Origin: Lysinibacillus sphaericus
GTDB lineage: Bacteria; Bacillota; Bacilli; Bacillales_A; Planococcaceae
Direction of reading: 5' to 3'
Length of the DNA stretch: 64,000 bases
Assembly: GCF_002982115.1 (NCBI RefSeq)
Contig: NZ_CP019980.1
Location: 2,984,001 to 3,048,000, forward strand
Below the pieces are notes generated by a model. The model saw only the letters and a program-made list of their open reading frames with translations, was not told the DNA's origin and searched no databases. Both the position numbers and the translations under genes were made by a program. Below, in pieces: positions 33,530-42,123 of this stretch; the first letter of the stretch is position 1; every line of letters begins with the position of its first letter.

Positions 33530-35833
33530 CTAACTATTTTTATCTATAATTTTATGTGCAGCAATTAAAAGTTGTCCTATAGCTAAGCCACCATCATGAC
33601 ATGGAATCTTTTGATGTGTATATACTTGAAACCCTTCCTCACGAAGCTTATTCGTTATTTCAATTGACAAATAGTTATTTTGGAACGAGCCACCCGAAAG
33701 AACGACATTTCTATTTAAAACAGGGGATTTTTTCACAATTAATACAATCATTTTAACGCAACTTTCAACAATCGTTTGATGGAACTTTTGGATGATTAGG
33801 ACAATAGGTTTTTGTTCTAATTTATCAATGACTATTTGACGTATCATAGCACTCATATCAAGTACAAATTCTTGAGGATTTTCTATAATTTCGAAGGAAT
33901 ACATATCCTTCGTTGATTTATTCATTGTGTCACGAGTTAAGTAATCAGATAACTTGATTGCTGCTTCTCCCTCATAAGTAGAACTTGTACAGATGCCCAA
34001 TATTGCACTAACCGCATCAAATAAGCGTCCACAAGTTCCTGCCATTGCTGTATTTAATTGTTTTATAATCATTTGTTCTATGACAAGAATTTCGTTTGAT
34101 TTTTCAGGGAAAAGTTGTGTAGCAAATCTATTTCCTTCTTCTTTCAAAGATGAAACAATCATCCCAACTGCATTTCGCCACGGTTCTTTAACTGCCTTTT
34201 CACTTCCAGGTAAAGGTGTGTACTTTAAATGGCCTAATCTTCTGATTCTTTTTGCATCTCCATATAAAAATTCAAATCCCCAAATATGACCGTCATTACC
34301 GTAACCAGTACCATCTAAAATAATACCCAAACATGGTTCTTTGAGATTATGTTCTGCCATACAAGATACGTGATGAGCGTGATGATGTTGAATCGGTATT
34401 ACTTCACTTTTCGATTGTTTTGCCAGTGTAGTAGTTGCATATAAAGGATGCATATCAACGGCGATATATTTTTCGTCAACAGTGTACCATTCTTTAAAAG
34501 ATTGAAGCTGTTTGTTCAAGCTATTCATCATTTCCTCATTTTCTAAATCTCCAATTTGCGGACTAAGTATTAGACCTTTTTGACCCCCTATAGCAAATGC
34601 GTTTCTTTGATTTCCACCAAGAGCAATAATATTTGAAACATTCATATTGGATTCAATTACTTCAGGTGCGAAACCTCTAGCACTTCTAATAATGACCGTA
34701 TTCTCTCCATTATGTTGTATTACTGAATCATCAATTGGATGTGCAATTTCACGATTATGCGTTAAGATATAATCACTAAGTTCACTCAACCCGTCATAAT
34801 CTGAATCTTTGTAATAAATGGGAGAGCCACTTCTGTTGGCACTTGTCATAATTAGACATTCCAGTTCTGGCGTATCAAATAACAGATGATGAATAGGTGT
34901 ATAGGGTAACATAACTCCAAGCTTGGTTAATCCAGGAGCAATATTAAGTGGTAATAAATTTTCTTTCTTCATTTCCAATAAAACGATAGGATTTGCTGAA
35001 CTTGTTAATAATGCGGCTTCATCAGATGTTACATAACAAAATTTCCGCGCGACTTCTAGTGATTTTACCATTATGGCGAATGGCTTTTGAGGACGTTTTT
35101 TTCGATTCCGTAGTAAATCTATTCCTTTTTCTTGGGTGGCATCACAAACAAGATGATAACCGCCTATTCCTTTAACGGAAATGATTTTCCCGAGTTTCAA
35201 TAACTCTGTGGTTTTGGCGATTGCGAAAAGGTTATGCGCTATTAACTCACCTTTTGTATTTAGTAAATTCAATGTTGGTCCACAATTAGGGCAACAAATT
35301 GGTTGTGCATGGTGCCGTCGATTATTTGGGTTATGATATTCATTTTGACAGTCTGAACACATCGGAAATTTACTCATAGTCGTCTGAGGACGATCATATG
35401 GAAAACGATGTATTATCGTATAACGTGGACCGCATTGAGTACAATTAATAAATGGATGTTGAAAACGGCGATTTTGTGGATTCATCATTTCTTCTAAGCA
35501 TAATTCACAAATTGCAGCATCTGGAGTAATAGCAAGAGTCGTAGGATGTTTGCTTTCTTTACTTTGAAGAATAGAGAAATCTTTGTAATAATGAGGCGGT
35601 ATTTTTTGTATTTCCAAATCCGTGATGTTGCATATTTTTGGTGGATTACTTTTTAATTCGTGTATCATCTCGTGTAGTCTTTCTTCTTCACCCTCTATAA
35701 TAATCGATACACTGCCTACGGTATTTTGTACAGTTCCTTTTAAGTCGTACTTTTTTGATAAATCATACACAAAAGGACGAAAACCTACACCTTGTATTTT
35801 TCCCTGCACAACGACATTTAATGCTTGATACAT
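33530..35833 (-). CDS. hypF: Carbamoyltransferase HypF
   Basis: 767 residues with the four expected modules: acylphosphatase (about 5-90, VQGKIQGVGFRPFVYDL), two zinc fingers (CELCLEEM...CTQCG and CSDCQNEY...CCPNCG, about 110-190), YrdC-like domain (about 205-390, KGIGGYHLVCDA, KRPQKPFAIMV, MTSANRSGSPI) and Kae1-like domain (about 400-767, HHHAHHVSCMAEH, GTGYGNDG, VVLSGGSFQNN). It makes the thiocarboxamide on HypE from carbamoyl phosphate. No truncation. It overlaps hypB by 16 bases. Confidence 0.95.
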   Translation of the reverse strand: MYQALNVVVQGKIQGVGFRPFVYDLSKKYDLKGTVQNTVGSVSIIIEGEEERLHEMIHELKSNPPKICNITDLEIQKIPPHYYKDFSILQSKESKHPTTLAITPDAAICELCLEEMMNPQNRRFQHPFINCTQCGPRYTIIHRFPYDRPQTTMSKFPMCSDCQNEYHNPNNRRHHAQPICCPNCGPTLNLLNTKGELIAHNLFAIAKTTELLKLGKIISVKGIGGYHLVCDATQEKGIDLLRNRKKRPQKPFAIMVKSLEVARKFCYVTSDEAALLTSSANPIVLLEMKKENLLPLNIAPGLTKLGVMLPYTPIHHLLFDTPELECLIMTSANRSGSPIYYKDSDYDGLSELSDYILTHNREIAHPIDDSVIQHNGENTVIIRSARGFAPEVIESNMNVSNIIALGGNQRNAFAIGGQKGLILSPQIGDLENEEMMNSLNKQLQSFKEWYTVDEKYIAVDMHPLYATTTLAKQSKSEVIPIQHHHAHHVSCMAEHNLKEPCLGIILDGTGYGNDGHIWGFEFLYGDAKRIRRLGHLKYTPLPGSEKAVKEPWRNAVGMIVSSLKEEGNRFATQLFPEKSNEILVIEQMIIKQLNTAMAGTCGRLFDAVSAILGICTSSTYEGEAAIKLSDYLTRDTMNKSTKDMYSFEIIENPQEFVLDMSAMIRQIVIDKLEQKPIVLIIQKFHQTIVESCVKMIVLIVKKSPVLNRNVVLSGGSFQNNYLSIEITNKLREEGFQVYTHQKIPCHDGGLAIGQLLIAAHKIIDKNS

Positions 35834-36477
35834 GTACGATAAACATCCTTAATCCAATTAATCCAATCATCTATACCTTCCCCTGTCGTTGCAGATACTA
35901 ATTTGAATTGTGCGGTGGGATTAATTTGTGCTAAATCTTGTTTCGCCTCTTCGATGTTGAAAGCTACATATGGCAAAAGATCTATTTTATTAATAATCGT
36001 TAAATCGGTTCTTCGAAACATGACAGGATATTTCGGTATTTTATCATTACCTTCTGGAACACTTAAAACGACAACTTTATAATCTTGGCCTAAATCATAA
36101 CCAGAAGGACAAACTAAATTACCAATGTTTTCTATAAAGAGTATATCAATAGATTCAAAGTTGAATTCTGGAATAGTCTTGGCAATCATTCTTGCATCTA
36201 GATGACAACCACCCACAGTATTAATTTGAACTGTTTTGATTCCAAGAGAGCGTAATCTTTCTGCATCTCGTTCTGTCGCTAAATCTCCTTCAATCACAGC
36301 AATATTGAACTTGTCCGCTAGTCTTTTAACTGTTTCTTCTAATAGGGTTGTCTTACCTGCACCAGGTGAACTCATTAAATTAATTACTAGTGTTTTATTC
36401 TCTTTAAACAAATTCCGATTAAATGTTGCCGCGGCATTCAGATCGGTTAATACTTCTTCTTTAAGTTTTATTTTCAA
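35818..36477 (-). CDS. hypB: Hydrogenase nickel-insertion GTPase HypB
   Basis: 219 residues from TTG 36477 (MKIKLKEEVLTDLNAA); AAGGAAGTGA precedes it and the hypA stop ends one base away, which makes the longer frame to 36504 unlikely. G-motifs: SSPGAGKTTLLEE (Walker A), ERDAERLRSLG, GGCHLDARM (metal-binding Cys-His), FIENIGNLVCP and INKIDLLPY. The N-terminal His-rich nickel-storage stretch of some HypBs is absent. With HypA it delivers nickel to the large subunit. Confidence 0.94.
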   Translation of the reverse strand: MKIKLKEEVLTDLNAAATFNRNLFKENKTLVINLMSSPGAGKTTLLEETVKRLADKFNIAVIEGDLATERDAERLRSLGIKTVQINTVGGCHLDARMIAKTIPEFNFESIDILFIENIGNLVCPSGYDLGQDYKVVVLSVPEGNDKIPKYPVMFRRTDLTIINKIDLLPYVAFNIEEAKQDLAQINPTAQFKLVSATTGEGIDDWINWIKDVYRTCIKH

Positions 36478-36478
36478 A

Positions 36479-36832
36479 CTAATCACTTCCTTCATAAAAT
36501 TCAACTTGAAATGTTTCTCCTGATATAATCAGGCCATCTAGTAAATTGCATTTTGGACAAAGGGCGATGCGATAGTCCGGTTCAAACTGAAATAAACAGT
36601 TTTGGCATTGTGATATTGCCTTTTCACGGATAATTGTTAGTTGTGATTCTTCATTCAGAAGACAGGCTCTCTCTCTACAAAAATACAAAAATGCCCATTC
36701 TAACGCATCTGGCAACACGTTTGATAAATCTCCTACAATCACTTGGATTTGTTTTACTTTTTGAAAACCTCTTAATTTCGCATCCTCTGAAACAAGCTGA
36801 ATGATTTCATACATTAATGACATTTCATGCAT
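36479..36832 (-). CDS. hypA: Hydrogenase nickel metallochaperone HypA
   Basis: 117 residues. The N-terminal MHEMSLMYEIIQLV carries the nickel-binding His2 and Glu3; the zinc site is the pair CQNCLFQF and CPKCNLLDG. First gene of the whole maturation/structural operon. AAAGGCGCC lies upstream of ATG 36832. The promoter should lie in the following 150 bases; no FNR- or sigma-54-type site is obvious. Confidence 0.94.
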   Translation of the reverse strand: MHEMSLMYEIIQLVSEDAKLRGFQKVKQIQVIVGDLSNVLPDALEWAFLYFCRERACLLNEESQLTIIREKAISQCQNCLFQFEPDYRIALCPKCNLLDGLIISGETFQVEFYEGSD

Positions 36833-37198
36833 CTAATAGGCGCCTTTCTTCAAACTTCTATAAAAATTTTATGTTTGATATTACTAAAAAGAACTTAAAT
36901 TATAAATTAAGGATTATGCTTATTTATTTCTCACTTTGTCCATTTTGGTATGGTTGCTTCAAACGAAAGAAATGGATATTAAAACACTCTAAGATAAGTA
37001 GAAGTAAAGAAAAGTCGACTGCCATTTAGAACCATTTGTAAGTCTGTATATCAAAGCCGCTAACATCCCTTCTATGAATCAATCCACTTCTTCATGCAGT
37101 TAACAAATTTCATAAAGGAATTTCTCCATTAGCCCTAGCGTAATTCCCTATAAAACATATTATGGAGATAATAAGTTGAAACTTTTTGAGGTGAGTTT
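36833..37198. other. Intergenic region upstream of hypA and of the beta-rich protein
   Basis: Divergent promoter area, very AT-rich. A minus-strand TATAGA-like -10 sequence lies near 36861-36866 but no clear -35. A plus-strand frame at about 36871-37029 has no ribosome site and protein-unlike composition. The plus-strand GAGGTG site just before 37199 belongs to the next gene. Confidence 0.4.
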
Positions 37199-37756
37199 AT
37201 GCATAGAAATAAGACCTATAAAATCGTTCAAAGATGCTGTTCAGAACAAGAATGTAAAAAATATACTAAGATAAAAGCAGTTTGTCCACCAGAGCCACAG
37301 AGAGAAAAAGAACCTCCGGCAAGCAGCGGGCTATTGACGGAATTTGATCAAAATATCGTTATACCTACTTTTATTGAGCTTACGTTGTTACCAACACTGT
37401 TAGCTACTGTCACATTAAATATTGATGACTTAGGTGACCGAGTATGGTTTACTGGAACAGTTCAGACAAGGGTATCTACAGGTGCGCCTGCACCAGGTTT
37501 TGTACAAATTGCTCTCCAAATATTTAGAAATGACCCTACGTTCACTTCATCAATTTTCCTGATTGAAGATGTAGTAGTGAATAGCGGGTTTGTAAATGGC
37601 AATGCTACTACCTTTACCTTTGTAGACCTCTCACCGCCTACTGGTGTGAATACTTACCATCTTACTGGACAAATATTATCTACAGATCCCCAAGCTACAG
37701 GGGCTTTTGTAGAAAAAACTGTTTTTACAGGGGCAGAAATTGAAGCAAATAGTTAG
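37199..37756 (+). CDS. Cys-containing N-terminus plus beta-rich domain, possible spore-surface protein
   Basis: 185 residues from ATG 37199, GAGGTGAG just upstream. The first 50 residues are polar and basic with CC, C and C (VQRCCSEQECKKYTKIKAVCPPEPQ). Then a beta-rich domain (about 58-183) with alternating hydrophobic strands: ELTLLPTLLATVTLNI, GDRVWFTGTVQTRVS, VQIALQIFRND, YHLTGQIL. No signal peptide. The make-up (Cys-rich lead, Pro linker, jelly-roll-like body) resembles Bacillus exosporium or spore-surface proteins, but no family is recognised with certainty. Confidence 0.55.
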   Translation: MHRNKTYKIVQRCCSEQECKKYTKIKAVCPPEPQREKEPPASSGLLTEFDQNIVIPTFIELTLLPTLLATVTLNIDDLGDRVWFTGTVQTRVSTGAPAPGFVQIALQIFRNDPTFTSSIFLIEDVVVNSGFVNGNATTFTFVDLSPPTGVNTYHLTGQILSTDPQATGAFVEKTVFTGAEIEANS

Positions 37757-37924
37757 CTATTTTCAATTTATTTAAAAAGTGATTATTATAAGAATGCCAA
37801 AACCGTTATATGTCCCAAGCAGCAGCCGAGCGTTCTTCAATACGCTTTCCTGCTGTTTCTTTATCCACTGAATTAGAGAGCAGGCAATGGAAGTGTTTAG
37901 TAGAAGTGTAGCAATCGGGGGAAT

Positions 37925-38284
37925 TAGCTTGAATTTAAATAAGTACCACAAAAACGGATAAGTACGATTACACGCGAGAGTGTAAGGTGTGAAAACTGTT
38001 CCAAATACCTCCTTCGTTCATTCTGTACAAAAGCAAAAGAAGAAAATCGTAAGTTAATCGTGAGTGAGTTGTGGGAACAGCAAAAGGAACAGGTGAGAGC
38101 AAAGCTTTCAGAAGAAAAAACGAGGACCATTTATCGTTAACACAAAATTAACGTGGAATCCGTTTTTGGATTCTTGAAGGCTAATTTGCGTTTCACTCAA
38201 TTTTCTGTACGAGGAAAATCGCTGGTAATAATCGCTGGGTCTCACATTAATGGCTGTGAATATAAGAAAATTCACAGCCATTAG
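37925..38284 (+). pseudogene. Decayed IS1182-family transposase, C-terminal part
   Basis: Reading one plus-strand frame gives CENCSKYLLRSFCTKAKEENRK, then EKTRTIYR, an in-frame TAA where Gln is expected, then HKINVESVFGFLKANLRFTQFSVRGK. This is the Cys-cluster and the conserved VE-FGFLKAN-RF-RFSVRG end of IS1182-type DDE transposases. The N-terminal two-thirds is missing. A 14-bp inverted repeat (38248-38261 with 38270-38283) lies at its 3' end. Confidence 0.8.
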
Positions 38285-38313
38285 CAAAAACTATCTGGAG
38301 ATAACATAAACAG

Positions 38314-38351
38314 AGAAATCCGAATTTAAATTTATTCAAATTCGGATTTCT
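38314..38351. terminator. 14-bp perfect hairpin between the IS1182 relic and the secreted-protein gene
   Basis: Arms AGAAATCCGAATTT (38314-38327) and AAATTCGGATTTCT (38338-38351). It lies about 100 bases past the minus-strand stop at 38454 and could terminate that gene; the flanking T-tracts are weak in both directions. Confidence 0.5.
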
Positions 38352-38453
38352 TACTAATCGAAGCTAGTTATGATCTAGCCTCTTTTTGTATCTTATATCT
38401 CGTCACAATTTAAGAATTTTATGATGTTAATCAAGGGTTTTCGTAAAACAACA

Positions 38454-39113
38454 TTATCCGTGCGCTTGACCTTCATCTAACATAAAATAAGTTACTTTCT
38501 TAAGGTCTTTATTTACATGAACTAAACATGTTTTTCCGTCATCATACTTAAAATAAAAATAATAGGACCAAACCTCTTTTGCATCTTTAGCAGTATTTAC
38601 TTCCTTACTTTGTGCTTCTAAAAATTCATAGCTTTTACCATCTAATATGTTATTCTCTTTGATAAAGTTAGTTGCTAAATCTTTAGCTTCATCATAAGAG
38701 AAATCCTTATAATTTTGATTTTTAGGTTCTCCTGGATGGTAATCTAGACTTACTATCTCATTAGTTTCAGCGTCTATTACAGCAATATAAGAACTGGCTG
38801 TATTTCCATTTACAAATTCACTATTTTTATTAGACCATCCTATTAGATAAAATTTATGTCCGTCTATCTCAAAAAAATCATTGTTTCTTTCATAAAAGTT
38901 TTTCGTATCTATTGTTTCATTAAAATTCTTTTGAAAAGCATTAAGTGCCATTTCTTTAAGTTTATTTGCTTTGTAATTGTCTTGTTCAACAACCTGCTCA
39001 GTCATTACTGTATTCTTTGGCACTAAATCAGTTGAGGCATGTGCAATAGCTGTAACACCTCCAGTACTTAATATCCCAATTAACGCTAATCCCAATATTT
39101 TTGGTGATTTCAT
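38454..39113 (-). CDS. Secreted PepSY/YcdB-like protein linked to a two-component system
   Basis: 219 residues with an N-terminal signal (MKSPKILGLALIGILSTGGVTAIAHA, probable cleavage after AHA). The mature part has two repeats of the kind seen in PepSY/YcdB-type domains: SSYIAVIDAETNEIVSLDYH and FSYDEAKDLATNFIKENN, then WSYYFYFKYDDGKTCLVHVNKDLKKVTYF. Such domains are often inhibitory or ligand-binding modules outside the cell. It lies about 110 bases downstream of the kinase gene, on the same strand, and both gene ends are included in the duplicated segment found at 46202-46653. A regulatory target of the system is plausible. Confidence 0.65.
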   Translation of the reverse strand: MKSPKILGLALIGILSTGGVTAIAHASTDLVPKNTVMTEQVVEQDNYKANKLKEMALNAFQKNFNETIDTKNFYERNNDFFEIDGHKFYLIGWSNKNSEFVNGNTASSYIAVIDAETNEIVSLDYHPGEPKNQNYKDFSYDEAKDLATNFIKENNILDGKSYEFLEAQSKEVNTAKDAKEVWSYYFYFKYDDGKTCLVHVNKDLKKVTYFMLDEGQAHG

Positions 39114-39388
39114 AATATTTTCCCTCCTGTATTTGCAAGTATTTATTTTACTTCCCTGCTATTACTGAAGTATATAGTGGATATTTATCTAAACTATCTA
39201 CTAGTTGTAAATTAGTTGTAAAATCTAATTAAATAATATTTTTATAGTTGTCCCTTTATTTATTTCACTTTCTATTTTTAATTCAGCCTCATGAATTTTG
39301 GCTATTTCAGCACATATCGTAAGTCCAAGTCCAGCACCATTGTTAGCTCTAGTTCTAGATTTATCAACCATATAAAAGGCTTCAAAAA
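38931..39388. repeat. Segmental duplication, copy A
   Basis: About 455 bases covering the first part of the secreted-protein gene, the intergenic spacer and the 3' end of the kinase gene. It matches 46202-46653 in the same orientation, at roughly 90 percent by eye, with small indels. Confidence 0.85.
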
Positions 39389-40622
39389 CTTTGGGTAGAT
39401 CTTCTTCTGAAATCCCTATCCCTTCATCTTTTATTTCAAGTACAACTTTACTTTCTTTATTTTTATAAACATTTAAATATATATTACTATTCTCTTTTGA
39501 TGCTTTAATAGAGTTATCAATAAAATTTCTAATTAAATTTCTAATTAAATCTTTTTCTACACTAATTTGATACTCATCACTACTTATAATTAAATTTATA
39601 TTTTTATCCTGTAATTTGGGCTTTAAAGCATATCTGATATCTACCAGTATTTTGTTTATGTTTTCTATTTCCATCATAAAATTTTCTTTTTTAAGCATTA
39701 TTAAGCTCATCATTTTCCATGATAGTTCTTCTAGTCTTTTTCCCTCTTCAAATATATGGTTTAACCCTTCTATAAATATTTCTTCATTATATGCAGTTGA
39801 ACGAAGAAAATCTGCATATCCAATTATAGAAGTTAAGGGTGTTTTAAATTCATGAGTTAAATTATCTATAAATCTTTGTTTTTCCTCAGCATTAATTTCT
39901 AACTGATGTATTTTTTCCTCAACAGCATCTGCCATTTCATTAAAGTTTTCTGCTAAAACCCCTATTTCGTCCTTAGAATTAATTTCTACTCTCTCTGAAT
40001 AATTCCCCTTTGATATTATTCTTGTAGTGTTTATTAGCTTATCTATAGGGCTTGTAATAAGCTTACTTAACATATATATACAAATAGCTAAAATTATAGA
40101 TACCCCCATGGATAATCGAATAAAAAAGCTATATTGTTCTTGTTTATCTTGGTAAATATATGTTATATCATGAATGTATGAAACCTTTAAATCTTCTCCT
40201 TGTACATTTACCAAACTAGTTACAAATAATAATGTTTTATTTCCTACATCCCTTATAATATATTTCCTTTCATCTGAAGAGACCTCTTTTAGTTCTTTCC
40301 TTTCTCCTGAAATGTTAAAGTACATGTTGCTAAAAACTACATTATTATTTTTATCTAAAACCTCTAAGTACGTATCTTTAGAGTTGAATTTTCCCAAATA
40401 ATTTTTAATAATTTCTTTATCTATAGTTTTACTACTCTTTACTGAAATCATATTATAATAAATCATTCCTGCTGAGATATTACTCTGCTCACCTAAAGAC
40501 CTATCTATTTCTCTTTTTAAGGTTAAATTGTAGCTGTTTTGGATTATGAAAACAGCACCAAAATTAAAAGCGACCAAAAATATCAATAATGTATATATGA
40601 AGATTTTTTGCCAAAACTTCAT
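39225..40622 (-). CDS. Sensor histidine kinase of AT-rich two-component system
   Basis: 465 residues. TM1 about 7-29, an extracellular sensor region of about 135 residues, TM2 about 166-190, HAMP (about 190-245, RIISKGNYSERVEINSKDEIGVLAENFNEM), HisKA with His257 in NLTHEFKTPLTSIIGY, and an ATPase domain with IRNFIDNSIKAS, KDEGIGISEEDLPKVF, and NNGAGLGLTI. Codon use is strikingly AT-rich (many ATA, AGA, TTA), more than most of the window, suggesting transfer from a Clostridia-like source. It pairs with the regulator immediately upstream, stop and start adjacent. Confidence 0.92.
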   Translation of the reverse strand: MKFWQKIFIYTLLIFLVAFNFGAVFIIQNSYNLTLKREIDRSLGEQSNISAGMIYYNMISVKSSKTIDKEIIKNYLGKFNSKDTYLEVLDKNNNVVFSNMYFNISGERKELKEVSSDERKYIIRDVGNKTLLFVTSLVNVQGEDLKVSYIHDITYIYQDKQEQYSFFIRLSMGVSIILAICIYMLSKLITSPIDKLINTTRIISKGNYSERVEINSKDEIGVLAENFNEMADAVEEKIHQLEINAEEKQRFIDNLTHEFKTPLTSIIGYADFLRSTAYNEEIFIEGLNHIFEEGKRLEELSWKMMSLIMLKKENFMMEIENINKILVDIRYALKPKLQDKNINLIISSDEYQISVEKDLIRNLIRNFIDNSIKASKENSNIYLNVYKNKESKVVLEIKDEGIGISEEDLPKVFEAFYMVDKSRTRANNGAGLGLTICAEIAKIHEAELKIESEINKGTTIKILFN

Positions 40623-41276
40623 TTAATCCTCCAATCTGTAACCAACCTTATATACAGTTTTAATTTCTTTCTCTAAATCAAGTTTTTTTCTAAGTTTTTG
40701 AATATGCATATCAACAGTTCTAGTCTCACCTAAATAATCATATCCCCAAACTGTTTCTAAAATTTTTTCTCTAGATAAAGCTATACCTTTATTTCGTATA
40801 AAAAGATTTATAAGTTCAAATTCTTTTAAGGTTAAATCTATAATATTACCTTGTTTTTTCACAATCATTTGTTCTAAATATATTTCTAAATCTTTAAAAC
40901 TCAATATATCCTTCTTTTTACCATAACGCCTTAAGACCGCTTCAACCCTCGCTAAAAGCTCTATGGATTCAAAAGGTTTAACGATATAATCATCTGCTCC
41001 CATTTTAAGACCTTGAACTTTATCTGCAATAGATGCTTTAGCAGTTAAAAAAATTACAGGTATATCTTTATGTTTTATTTTACCTATTATGCTGAAACCG
41101 TCCATTTCAGGAAGCATAACGTCTAAAAGTATTAAATCAAATCCTTCTTTTCCAATTACTTCCAAAGCTTGTATCCCATCGTAAACTTGCCAAGTCTCAT
41201 AACCGACCATTTTTAAATTTAATTTTATTAAATCTGAAATAGTTACATCGTCTTCTACGATTAATATTTTTTCCAT
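40623..41276 (-). CDS. OmpR-family response regulator of AT-rich two-component system
   Basis: 217 residues. Receiver with Asp9/Asp10, phospho-acceptor Asp52 (LILLDVMLPEMDGF), FLTAK and VKPFE; then a winged helix with LTLKEFELINLF, SREKILETVWGYDYLGETRTVDMHIQKLRKKL and VYKVGYRLED. First gene of the unit regulator-kinase, with the secreted protein downstream. Its nearest resistance-linked neighbours on this strand are the VanY/DacB-type carboxypeptidases at 44-46 kb, but MerR and GNAT genes intervene. Confidence 0.92.
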   Translation of the reverse strand: MEKILIVEDDVTISDLIKLNLKMVGYETWQVYDGIQALEVIGKEGFDLILLDVMLPEMDGFSIIGKIKHKDIPVIFLTAKASIADKVQGLKMGADDYIVKPFESIELLARVEAVLRRYGKKKDILSFKDLEIYLEQMIVKKQGNIIDLTLKEFELINLFIRNKGIALSREKILETVWGYDYLGETRTVDMHIQKLRKKLDLEKEIKTVYKVGYRLED

Positions 41277-41803
41277 TCTATCAATTCACTCTCCTAAATA
41301 TAAACTTGCATTCGATAAGTTGTTAGAAAAATTCTAACACTCATGCCTTTTTACCTTTAAAGTCTCACAGTATATGGTATAGCTTCAACTGGGTTAGCAG
41401 CAAATTACGAAAAAATTGCTACTATATTGAATTTTAATTAGAAGATCCTTAACATTTACGTACCCTATTTGGGGATAAAAGTAGATATAGTTTATTTCAC
41501 CTATGATTAATACGACTTAGTAGCCTTCTTTAATTTCATCTATGTTATTTTCTACTCACGTCTTTGATTATAATCATGAAATTCTTTCTTACCTTGTTTA
41601 TATTTTTGCATATTAATATTAACATGAAAGAAGATAAACAACTAAAGTTTCATTGTGCTTTATTAGTTGCATCTATGATAATCCTATAAAGATTCCAGAA
41701 GAGCTAAAAAACAAACACCGCCCTATTAATAACTAATCCTTGTGAACTCTGTGACCTGCGATTGTTTTATACTGTTTGATGCAGTTTTCAAAGCAAAAGA
41801 AAA

Positions 41804-41827
41804 AGCCACACCTATTTAGATGTGGCT
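41804..41827 (-). terminator. Minus-strand terminator
   Basis: Arms around AGCCACA (41804-41810) and TGTGGCT (41821-41827), extended inward by CTA/TAG pairing; on the minus strand it is followed by TTTTTCTTTT. It lies 13 bases after the remnant's stop codon. Confidence 0.65.
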
Positions 41828-41839
41828 AAATCTATATAA

Positions 41840-41923
41840 TTAAGGAAGTACATACATAACTGTAACAGCTGCACCAAATGGCAGTGCCCCATCACCTGTT
41901 ACAATCCTAAATGTGAAGAATAA
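41840..41923 (-). pseudogene. C-terminal remnant of an unknown gene
   Basis: A 27-codon minus-strand frame ending FRIVTGDGALPFGAAVTVMY-VLP and TAA, directly upstream of a terminator. It has no start. It looks like the last strands of a beta-rich surface or spore protein; superficial likeness to fimbrial-usher tails is not meaningful. Confidence 0.35.
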
Positions 41924-42123
41924 TTATCACCTTTTTATTATAACTATATTTTCATTAAAAGTATAAAATTTACTTTTTATATTATTTTACCCAATGCAAT
42001 TTGCCCATGCAAAATAGTATACAATTATAGAATATGAACAATATTATTCTTCAAATTCCGTCTTGAACCTAAAGTTACTTGAGGTTTTATAATGAACTTA
42101 TACTTTTGATGGGAGGATTTTTG

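Larger units (their letters stand above)
41277..42123. other. Long intergenic region with a gene remnant and terminator
   Basis: About 850 bases. The stretch nearest 41277 should hold the promoter of the two-component unit. The only structured parts are the hairpin at 41804-41827 and the short remnant at 41840-41923. The rest is AT-rich with no ribosome sites in useful positions. Confidence 0.5.

Noticed and set aside
36817..37029. A 70-codon plus-strand gene upstream of the beta-rich protein.
   Set aside because: No ribosome site, low-complexity Lys/Ile composition, and overlap with the hypA start region.
41840..41923. Fimbrial usher C-terminus, because the remnant contains GALPFGAAV.
   Set aside because: A Gram-positive has no chaperone-usher system and the match is a few residues; treated as an unassigned remnant.
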